NCBI GenBank assembly: GCA_022510705.1
Contig: JAFLSX010000021.1
Coordinates: 1-36,732 of the forward strand
DNA length: 36,732 bases
From: Lachnospiraceae bacterium
GTDB lineage: Bacteria; Bacillota; Clostridia; Lachnospirales; Lachnospiraceae
Reading direction: 5' to 3'
Shown here piece after piece: positions 29,941 through 36,732 of this stretch. Below the pieces are notes generated by a model. It searched no databases. It was not told the origin of the DNA and was given only the letters and a program-made list of their open reading frames with translations. The translations under genes were made by a program, and so were the position numbers. The number at the start of each line of letters is the position of its first letter. The stretch's first letter is position 1.

Positions 29941-30002
29941 GTTCTCCTCCGTTCCGGGCTTACGCCCTGCCATATGGCTATATTTCACATGATAAAGTCT
30001 GT

Positions 30003-31496
30003 TTATTGTTCCGGAATCTTCCGAATGGCTTGCGCTTTAAATTTCTCCACTTCTTTTGCCGCAACAGGCAGCGCAATATTCGTTCCAGCTCCTGCAATGC
30101 ATCCTCCCGGGCATGCCATTCCCTCTATCAGACAGCCCTTTTTCTTACCGGCTTTTGCTAACAGCAGCATTTTTTTACATTCGGATAACCCCTCCGCATG
30201 CTCCACATGCACGGCCGCACCGGGATAGTATTCTTTAATACAGTCTTCAATGGCACTGGCTACTCCGCCAGCCACACCGTAACCGCGGCCCGCCGCAGTT
30301 GCATCCATCATCTCATCCATAGCCTGTATTTCTTCTACTAAAATCCCACGGGCTTCAAACATACCCGTCAGTTCCTCAAAAGTAATGACAAAATCCACAT
30401 CCGAACGAACGGTTCTGCGGGAGGCCTCCAGCTTCTTTGAGGCACAAGGCCCGATAAAGACCACACTGGCATCCGGATGCTCCTGTTTGATAATGCGGGC
30501 AGTTGCCACCATGGGAGTCAATTCATTACTGATCTTGTCAATTGTTTCCGGGAACAGATGCTTTGCCATGACTGACCAGGAAGGACAACAGGAGGTAAGC
30601 GCAAAATCCTGCTTACCGCTTGCCACCGCTCTGACATAGTGTTCCGCTTCTGCGGCACATCCTAAATCCGCTCCCAGTGCTGTCTCATATACCTCGGCAA
30701 ATCCCAGTTCTTTTAAGGCGGTCTTAAACATCTGTGGTGTCACTTTAGGACCGAACTGTCCTACAAACGCGGGTGCCACCTGCGCCACGATCATTCTGCC
30801 GGACTGCATGGCCTTAATCAACTGAAAAATCTGAGATTTATCTGCAATGGCACCAAAAGGACAACTTACCATACACTGTCCGCAGGATACACATGCCTCA
30901 TTATCAATAATGGCTCTACCATATCTGTCATTTTGAATGGCATTCACACCACAGGCCGCTTTACAGGGACGCTCCTTGTGGGATATTGCATCATAGGGGC
31001 ATATATCCTTGCATTTTCCGCACTTAATGCATTTTTCCTGGTCGATAAAGGACTTGCCGTTCTGCATCGTCATAGCCCCTACCGGACATACCTCTCTGCA
31101 GGGATGAGCCACACAGCCCATACAAGTATTAGTGACTTCATAACGGTTCTCAGGGCAGGCATTGCAGGCGGAAGGAATCACCTGCATCAGAGGCGGTTCA
31201 TAATACTTCTCATCAATATTACTCTCCTCCAGTCCCTCTGTCAGATGACCGGGATGTTCCCTGTTCTCCGGCCGCAGCGCCATTCCCATGGCAAGGCGGA
31301 TACGCTCTCTGATAATAGCCCGATCACGATATACGCTTTCCCTATTTTGAGACTCTTCATAATCCACAATTTTGTAAGGGAGAGCCTCCATATCATCCTT
31401 TAAATTTGTAGAATTGTAAGCCAGATTGGCTACTTCTTTAAATACTTTTCTTCTGCGTTGTCTGACGGGAGTGTCAATCCCTCTCATGCTACTCAT
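30003..31496 (-). CDS. [FeFe]-hydrogenase-domain ferredoxin-type 4Fe-4S protein (group-B-like)
   Basis: Multiple CxxCxxCxxxC clusters plus H-cluster-type motifs [30 protein letters not shown]. Start chosen at the ATG 7 nt after GGGAGG. Confidence 0.88.
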   Translation of the reverse strand: MSSMRGIDTPVRQRRRKVFKEVANLAYNSTNLKDDMEALPYKIVDYEESQNRESVYRDRAIIRERIRLAMGMALRPENREHPGHLTEGLEESNIDEKYYEPPLMQVIPSACNACPENRYEVTNTCMGCVAHPCREVCPVGAMTMQNGKSFIDQEKCIKCGKCKDICPYDAISHKERPCKAACGVNAIQNDRYGRAIIDNEACVSCGQCMVSCPFGAIADKSQIFQLIKAMQSGRMIVAQVAPAFVGQFGPKVTPQMFKTALKELGFAEVYETALGADLGCAAEAEHYVRAVASGKQDFALTSCCPSWSVMAKHLFPETIDKISNELTPMVATARIIKQEHPDASVVFIGPCASKKLEASRRTVRSDVDFVITFEELTGMFEARGILVEEIQAMDEMMDATAAGRGYGVAGGVASAIEDCIKEYYPGAAVHVEHAEGLSECKKMLLLAKAGKKKGCLIEGMACPGGCIAGAGTNIALPVAAKEVEKFKAQAIRKIPEQ

Positions 31497-31546
31497 TACC
31501 ATTCCTCCCGGAAATGAAATTTCTGTAGTTTTATCACCATATTTAG

Positions 31547-31587
31547 TAAAACATAAACTTGACAGGAAATCAAGTCCTCATGTTTTA
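31547..31587. repeat. compound inverted repeat in hydrogenase/cotJ divergent intergenic region
   Basis: TAAAACAT-AA-ACTTGA-caggaaa-TCAAGT-CCTC-ATGTTTTA. Confidence 0.7.
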
Positions 31588-31600
31588 TGCTTATTGGCCG

Positions 31601-31629
31601 TAACATCTTCTAAAAAAAGACATATCCTA
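31601..31629 (+). promoter_or_regulatory. predicted mother-cell sigma (sigma-K/E-like) promoter of cotJABC
   Basis: TAACA (core AC) - 16 nt - CATATCCTA, matching the AC-N16-CATANNNTA pattern, 34 bp before the cotJA ATG. Confidence 0.55.
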
Positions 31630-31662
31630 TAAATAAATACTACAAAATAGAAAAGGACAAAT

Positions 31663-31830
31663 ATGCAGGATTATCATTTTGAAGAGAATTTTGAACGTTT
31701 TCCCATTGCCATGGCATATGTTCCCTGGCAACATCTTTCCTGTATTTATGACAATCTGGAAGAGGCCTTTGAAACAGGTACAATTTTCCCTGAGCTGGAT
31801 AAACCCTTTACCGGAAGGAGGGTCGTTTGA
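31663..31830 (+). CDS. cotJA: spore coat associated protein CotJA (55 aa; absent from supplied ORF track)
   Basis: MQDYHFEENFERFPIAMAYVPWQHLSCIYDNLEEAFETGTIFPELDKPFTGRRVV; AAAAGGAC upstream; TGATG overlap with cotJB. Confidence 0.92.
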   Translation: MQDYHFEENFERFPIAMAYVPWQHLSCIYDNLEEAFETGTIFPELDKPFTGRRVV

Positions 31831-32165
31831 TGTCCAATAACTGCTCTGAACAAAACCGTATGTTAAAAGATATCAGCATCATTGATTTCACACTGGTAGA
31901 GTTGACACAGTATCTGGATACCCATCCCTTTGATACACAGGCTATGGAATATTTCAATCATTATGCCCGCATAAAAAATCAGATGATGCAGGACTTTGCC
32001 TGCCGTTACTACCCTCTGACCACGGATACGTCCACGGACAGAAAAGAATGGAATTGGGTACTCTCCCCCATGCCCTGGGAAAATGTGAATGATCCGTATC
32101 CTCTGGCAGATTCCACGCCCAATGGATCTTGTAACAACAATTCAGGGAGAGGAGGTTATCGTTAA
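31830..32165 (+). CDS. cotJB: spore coat protein CotJB
   Basis: LKDISIIDFTLVELTQYLDTHPFDTQAMEYFNHYARIKNQMMQDFACRYYPL; between cotJA and cotJC. Confidence 0.93.
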   Translation: MSNNCSEQNRMLKDISIIDFTLVELTQYLDTHPFDTQAMEYFNHYARIKNQMMQDFACRYYPLTTDTSTDRKEWNWVLSPMPWENVNDPYPLADSTPNGSCNNNSGRGGYR

Positions 32166-32788
32166 TGTGGAGTTATGAAAAAAGACTGCAGTTCCCGGTC
32201 AATATTAAGAATCCCAATGCTAAACTGGCACAGGTGATCATTTCCCAATACGGCGGTCCTGACGGAGAAATGGGCGCCAGTATGCGCTATTTGTCACAGC
32301 GCTATGCTACTCCCTACAGGGAGGTAGCCGGAGTGCTTACCGACATCGGTACCGAAGAACTGGCTCACCTGGAAATGGTAGCTACCATTGTGCACCAGCT
32401 GACCCGTAACTTGTCCATGGAAGAAATCAAAGCCAGCGGCTTTGCTCCCTATTACACGGATCACACTGTAGGTATCTGGCCTCAGGCTGCCGGCGGCATC
32501 CCGTTTAACGCCTGTGAATTCCAGAGCAAAGGTGATGTAATTACTGATCTGTTCGAGGATATGGCGGCGGAGCAAAAGGCGCGTACCACCTATGATAACA
32601 TTCTGCGTCTGATCGACGATCCGGATGTCTGCGAACCTATCAGGTTCCTGCGCCAGCGCGAGATCATACACTTCCAGCGCTTTGGTGAAGCTCTCCGCAT
32701 CACTCAGGACAGACTGAATGAGAAGAACTTCTACGCTTTTAATCCCGGCTTCGATACCGTAGCAGATTGCGGATGCAATAATAATTAG
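32165..32788 (+). CDS. cotJC: spore coat protein CotJC (manganese-catalase family)
   Basis: MWSYEKRLQFPVNIKNPNAKLAQVIISQYGGPDGEMGASMRYLSQRY...GTEELAHLEMVATIVHQL; C-terminus DCGCNNN. Confidence 0.96.
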   Translation: MWSYEKRLQFPVNIKNPNAKLAQVIISQYGGPDGEMGASMRYLSQRYATPYREVAGVLTDIGTEELAHLEMVATIVHQLTRNLSMEEIKASGFAPYYTDHTVGIWPQAAGGIPFNACEFQSKGDVITDLFEDMAAEQKARTTYDNILRLIDDPDVCEPIRFLRQREIIHFQRFGEALRITQDRLNEKNFYAFNPGFDTVADCGCNNN

Positions 32789-32804
32789 AGATATGGCGTG
32801 AAGA

Positions 32805-32830
32805 AACCCCGGAGAATAGTCTCCGGGGTT
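32805..32830. terminator. Rho-independent terminator after cotJC
   Basis: AACCCCGGAGA-ATAG-TCTCCGGGGTT followed by ATATTTTGTTTTG. Confidence 0.9.
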
Positions 32831-32865
32831 ATATTTTGTTTTGTTCTATATTACCTATATCTAAT

Positions 32866-33414
32866 TTATTTTATAGATTTACCTAATTCATAAACATCTT
32901 GTAATTCCTTTTTCCCTTCAATATCGCCAATATCCATCACTCCGCCACAGAGAATTTTACCAAGGCTTTTCCATCCAAGATGCTTTTCCAAGCGGTCATA
33001 CCAATACTCGCTTTCCTCAAATCCGTAACCCTCCGCGGCCATGATCAGCACGCTATCTTTTTTAGGATTGCAATAATCCGGATCACACTCCGCTACCGCA
33101 AACAAACGGTCAAAAGCAGTTTTCAACTGACCGCTGATCGTCCAGTAATAAAGTGGTGTGGCAAGGACAACTATATCAGCTTCTTGATAGATGGGATATA
33201 TTTTATCCATATCATCTTTCTGTACACATGGACTCTCCGGATTTTTACCGCCGCCAAAACAGCCCTTACAGCCGTTGATATTCATCTCATCGAGAAAAAA
33301 TTCCGTCACTTCATTTCCCGATTCCATTGCACCTTTTGTAAATTCGGCAGTCAGTGCTGCTGTATTGCCTTTTTTACGGGGGCTTCCGTTAAGAATTATA
33401 ATCTTTTTGTTCAC
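32866..33414 (-). CDS. flavodoxin/NADPH-dependent FMN reductase-family protein
   Basis: NKKIIILNGSPRKKGNTAALTAEFTKG, CKGCF, ADIVVLATPLYYWTISGQLKTAFDRLF. GTG start at 33414 behind GGAGGATACC. Confidence 0.9.
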   Translation of the reverse strand: MNKKIIILNGSPRKKGNTAALTAEFTKGAMESGNEVTEFFLDEMNINGCKGCFGGGKNPESPCVQKDDMDKIYPIYQEADIVVLATPLYYWTISGQLKTAFDRLFAVAECDPDYCNPKKDSVLIMAAEGYGFEESEYWYDRLEKHLGWKSLGKILCGGVMDIGDIEGKKELQDVYELGKSIK

Positions 33415-33424
33415 GGTATCCTCC

Positions 33425-33970
33425 TTAGATTGCATCCGCCAGTGCTGCCGCTTGTTTGCATCCATCGGTTTTTTCGATGTCACCGACATTCAATACTCCG
33501 GGAATCAAAACTTCGCCAACCATTTTCCATTTGTTTAGAGCCGCCATGCGTTCAACAGGGATTCGTACACCGTCCATCACAGACATATCCTCCTCTTCAC
33601 AGCATGTAATAAGGGCACATTCCTTTCCCGCGATATCCTTTCCTCCAATAACAAAAGAAAAAATACGGTCAATAACACCTTTAATCTGTGCCGGTATGGA
33701 ATACCAGTAAACCGGCATAGTAAAAACAATCGCATCCGCTTCCAGTATAGCCGGTGCAATAACATTAAAATCATCATCAAATGTACAGGATTTTCCCGTA
33801 GAATAACAGGTTTCACAGGCACGACATCCACCTACCTGTTTCATAGCGGCATCAAACCGGGTAACGGTATGCCCTTTTGCCTCGGCCGCTTCGATAAATG
33901 CTTTTGTCATAGCAAAACTGTTCCCGTTCTTACGAGGACTGCCGGTAATTACAACAATTTTCTTGCTCAT
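33425..33970 (-). CDS. flavodoxin/NADPH-dependent FMN reductase-family protein
   Basis: MSKKIVVITGSPRKNGNSFAMTKAF, GCRACETC, ADAIVFTMPVYWYSIPAQIKGVIDRIF; AGGAGG upstream. Confidence 0.91.
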   Translation of the reverse strand: MSKKIVVITGSPRKNGNSFAMTKAFIEAAEAKGHTVTRFDAAMKQVGGCRACETCYSTGKSCTFDDDFNVIAPAILEADAIVFTMPVYWYSIPAQIKGVIDRIFSFVIGGKDIAGKECALITCCEEEDMSVMDGVRIPVERMAALNKWKMVGEVLIPGVLNVGDIEKTDGCKQAAALADAI

Positions 33971-34052
33971 CACGATACCTCCTGGATTTTTCTTATATTT
34001 GACTTTTTTAAAACTCCATACTATTATTTTATTAATAACTTCCCCAAAAACA

Positions 34053-34077
34053 AGTACGCACCTTTAAGTGGGGTACT
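34053..34077. promoter_or_regulatory. candidate HxlR-family operator
   Basis: Imperfect palindrome AGTACGCAC-CTTTAA-GTGGGGTACT in the divergent flavodoxin/HxlR intergenic region. Confidence 0.5.
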
Positions 34078-34116
34078 AACATTGAGGTTTGATACTTACC
34101 TACAGGAGAGTGTAAC

Positions 34117-34449
34117 GTGAAAGAAAGATGCATATCAAATGAGCATTTGGAAACCACAGGTTTCAGCTATACGCTGTCATTGATTAACGGAAAATATAAA
34201 ATGACTATTCTTTATACTTTAATGGAGTTTGGGGTAGTCCGTTTTAATGAGATGAAAAAATACATTGGAGATATCTCCTATAAAACACTTAGCTCTACAC
34301 TAAAAGAACTTGAATCAGACCAACTCATCAACAGGAAAGAATATCCTCAAATCCCTCCCAAAGTAGAGTACAGCTTAACAGAACGGGGAAAATCTCTGAT
34401 TCCAATTCTTGACGGAATGTGTGAATGGGGAGACAAACACAGAATATAA
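34117..34449 (+). CDS. HxlR-family (DUF24, winged-helix) transcriptional regulator
   Basis: TLSLINGKYKMTILYTLMEFGVVRFNEMKKYIGDISYKTLSSTLKELESDQLINRKEYPQIPPKVEYSLTERGKSLIPILDGMCEWG; GTG start. Confidence 0.95.
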   Translation: MKERCISNEHLETTGFSYTLSLINGKYKMTILYTLMEFGVVRFNEMKKYIGDISYKTLSSTLKELESDQLINRKEYPQIPPKVEYSLTERGKSLIPILDGMCEWGDKHRI

Positions 34450-34486
34450 CAATGAAATAAAATATTGACTCATCATAAGGGACGAA

Positions 34487-34942
34487 CTATTCTAAATCCT
34501 CATATTCGCTAAACAGTTCACCCTCTATACCTACGATATGCTCAATAGGCAAAACCATTCCATCCGTAAGGACCACCTGATGGCTGTATTCGTCTATTTT
34601 TTTGACCTTCCCCTGAATGGAAAGATAAGCGCCGCCACTCTTCTTTTCGTCCGGTTTGAAATAGGTGAAGATGATCTCCGGTAAACTATGCCCGCCCTTT
34701 CCCGCGAAAAGACTCTCCCGTATCATCTGCAGTTTTTCATCCAGCAGCTTTTTCTCATCCTCATTAAGCTCCATCCTTTCGTCTGTAAGGCGCTGCGTCT
34801 CCTTTATGGCAGCATCGTGGCCGGTCAATGCCGCAAAAGGTGAAAATTGCGCCGCACGGTCTAACAGGGACATCTGCGGATGACGTACGGACACATGATG
34901 GGGCAGACTGATGATATCATCATATTTATGTGCATCATTCAT
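34487..34942 (-). CDS. YolD-like family protein
   Basis: MSLLDRAAQFSPFAALTGHDAAIKETQRLTDERMELNEDEKKLLDEKL; stop/start overlap with the upstream Y-family polymerase. Confidence 0.88.
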   Translation of the reverse strand: MNDAHKYDDIISLPHHVSVRHPQMSLLDRAAQFSPFAALTGHDAAIKETQRLTDERMELNEDEKKLLDEKLQMIRESLFAGKGGHSLPEIIFTYFKPDEKKSGGAYLSIQGKVKKIDEYSHQVVLTDGMVLPIEHIVGIEGELFSEYEDLE

Positions 34943-36465
34943 GCCTTGTGTCCTCCGATCTGCTTGTTACGTTCTACTGTCATTGCGCCCTCTTCCAGAT
35001 TCATTCCTTTCAACATGGCATTCTTCCCATACTTCTTTTTCACTGACAGCATGGCCTCCTGCAGCTTACGCTCTTTTTCCATTCTGGTATTTTCCTCTTC
35101 TTGCTCCTTTTCCCGGGCCTCATAATCCGTGAACAAGTCCATCTGTTCATAAGTCGGAGTCCCTTTTACTGTGGTTTCCTCTACTAAATGATTCGCCACG
35201 ATAGTAACCCTGCGAATTAAAAGCTTAGGGTCTACGATACGATCATACAGTTCCGTCACTGCATCCATGATCCATCTCGTGGACGAAGTCTGACAGCCTA
35301 AGTTAGCAGTTCCATGGGCATGCTTGGGAACCATCCTGCCGTAGTGATCCACTGTGACCTCTCCTTTGTAATCTTTTCGTATCTCCTTGTCAGCAAGATT
35401 TTCTATATCATAACCTATGGTAAGTACCATCTGATCCGTGACCAGCTTCCTGTCAACTAAGTCCAGCACAAGCAAATCCGTCATTTCCCGGACGATCAGT
35501 TTTCCTTTCTCAAAATCATAGGGACATTGCAGTACCTGACCGGAGCTTAAACAGTTTGTCTCCGGTTTATATTCTTTGATCAGGTCTATGGTCACAGGCT
35601 CCCATCCCCAGGCATGATCAATAAGCAGTTCCGCATTGATTCCAAACAGACGGTACAATAACTCCTCATTGTGGTACTCTCTCGGTCCGCCAAGAGAACA
35701 TCGGGCAATATCCCCCATGGTATAGAGCCCATTCTCCTCCAGTTTCCTCTGATAGCCGTGCCCTACCCTCCAAAAATCGGTCAGCGGCCTGTGATCCCAC
35801 AGATATCTCCTGTAGCTCATTTCATCAAGCTGCGCTATGCGGACACCGTTTTCATCCGCAGGCACATGCTTTGCCACGATATCCATAGCCACTTTACATA
35901 GATAGAGATTTGTCCCGATACCGGCGGTGGCCGTAATTCCCGTTGATGCAAGAATCTCTCTAATGATCTTGGATGCAAGCTCACGGGCGCTCAGCCGGTA
36001 CGTCTGCAGATAATGTGTCACATCCATAAATACCTCGTCAATAGAGTACACATGAATATCTTCCGGAGCTATATATTTCAAATAGATGTTATATATCCTG
36101 GTGCTGTATTCCAGATAAAACGCCATCCGGGGCGTCGCTGCGATATAGGAAGCTTCCAGCTCAGGATGACAAGCAAGCTCTGTGGCATCATATGAGGAGC
36201 CGTTTAGCTGTCTGCCAGGTGCCTTGCTCCTTCGTTCTCTGTTGACTTCTTTTACCCTTTGCACCACTTCAAAAAGCCGTGCCCTCCCCGATATACCGTA
36301 TGCTTTGAGGGATGGGGACACCGCCAGGCAGATCGTCTTTTCCGTTCTGCTAACGTCTGCTACTACCAGATTTGTGGTCATTGGATCCAGCTTACGCTCC
36401 ACGCATTCCACGGATGCATAAAAGGATTTTAAGTCTATGGCAATATACTGGCGCTCTTCTGTCAT
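34939..36465 (-). CDS. Y-family DNA polymerase (UmuC/ImpB/DinB-like)
   Basis: YIAIDLKSFYASVECVERKLDPMTTNLVVADVSRTEKTICLAVSPSLKAYGI, VYSIDEVFMDVTHYL, TATAGIGTNLYLCKVAMDIVAKH. Start at MTEERQY behind AAGGAG. Confidence 0.95.
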   Translation of the reverse strand: MTEERQYIAIDLKSFYASVECVERKLDPMTTNLVVADVSRTEKTICLAVSPSLKAYGISGRARLFEVVQRVKEVNRERRSKAPGRQLNGSSYDATELACHPELEASYIAATPRMAFYLEYSTRIYNIYLKYIAPEDIHVYSIDEVFMDVTHYLQTYRLSARELASKIIREILASTGITATAGIGTNLYLCKVAMDIVAKHVPADENGVRIAQLDEMSYRRYLWDHRPLTDFWRVGHGYQRKLEENGLYTMGDIARCSLGGPREYHNEELLYRLFGINAELLIDHAWGWEPVTIDLIKEYKPETNCLSSGQVLQCPYDFEKGKLIVREMTDLLVLDLVDRKLVTDQMVLTIGYDIENLADKEIRKDYKGEVTVDHYGRMVPKHAHGTANLGCQTSSTRWIMDAVTELYDRIVDPKLLIRRVTIVANHLVEETTVKGTPTYEQMDLFTDYEAREKEQEEENTRMEKERKLQEAMLSVKKKYGKNAMLKGMNLEEGAMTVERNKQIGGHKA

Positions 36466-36528
36466 ATGGATTCTCCTTATATACGGTCTTGCCGTCATAT
36501 CTGCCCTACGTTTCATGAGGTCTAAGGA

Positions 36529-36552
36529 TATTATAACAGAAAATGTGTTCGA
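36529..36552 (-). promoter_or_regulatory. candidate LexA-type SOS box overlapping the polY promoter
   Basis: Minus strand CGAACACATTTTCTG just upstream of TATAAT; near match to the Gram-positive CGAACRNRYGTTYC box. Confidence 0.5.
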
Positions 36553-36639
36553 TTATCACTATTTTTTTAGTGATGCCGAAAATGTGTAAACGTTACTTCC
36601 AGTTATATTCCAAATACAAAGCTGTCTGATTCTTATATT

Positions 36640-36732
36640 TTAATTACTTTTGCTATTTATCGGATTTTCTACCATTCTTTTCAGAACAAATAATACGAAG
36701 ATCAACACTACAGGGAATATAGCAGCGAAGAG
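36640..36732 (-). CDS. C-terminus of a membrane protein (partial, runs off window)
   Basis: Open frame ...LFAAIFPVVLIFVLFVLKRMVENPINSKSN* with a hydrophobic helix; shorter than the ORF-track cutoff. Confidence 0.5.
   Translation of the reverse strand, partial: LFAAIFPVVLIFVLFVLKRMVENPINSKSN

Noticed and set aside
32980-33609. 209-aa + strand ORF spanning both flavodoxin genes
   Set aside because: Antisense to two convincing flavodoxin-family CDSs, with no domain match.
34487-36732. Prophage or ICE remnant
   Set aside because: Only the polymerase/YolD pair hints at mobility; no integrase, transposase, att-like repeats or phage structural genes are visible.

Overview
The window looks like a chromosomal, mostly housekeeping segment from a spore-forming, Lachnospiraceae-type Firmicute. 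That taxonomic call is inferred from gene content and codon style only. Main blocks: a partial tRNA-Thr(CGU); MscS channel, glgB and a DUF1015 protein; serA-serC; a leuB-ilvD-ilvB-L,D-transpeptidase cluster; VanY-type peptidase, tgt and yajC; aroC; a potABCD transporter; a GH13 'debranching' homolog with DUF5662 and a small Asn/Gly/Cys-rich protein; DUF1292; an UvrD-type helicase, gltX and an [FeFe]-hydrogenase-domain protein; cotJABC; two tandem flavodoxin-family genes divergent from an HxlR regulator; and a YolD-like/Y-family polymerase cassette. I see no CRISPR array, transposase, integrase or recognised defence operon. The observations most worth a second look are: (1) the GH13 protein has apparently lost most catalytic residues, with a shortened domain-B region; (2) a D-x-C-G-C motif is shared between the C-terminus of CotJC and the Asn/Gly-rich small protein; (3) an apparent intrinsic terminator for the DUF1292 gene lies antisense inside the helicase CDS, with its U-tract made from the conserved motif VI 'AKKA' codons; (4) a DUF1015 gene sits beside serA-serC with no serB nearby; (5) there are sigma-K-like (cotJ) and LexA-like (polY) regulatory sites. 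I found no clear-cut novel multi-gene system.
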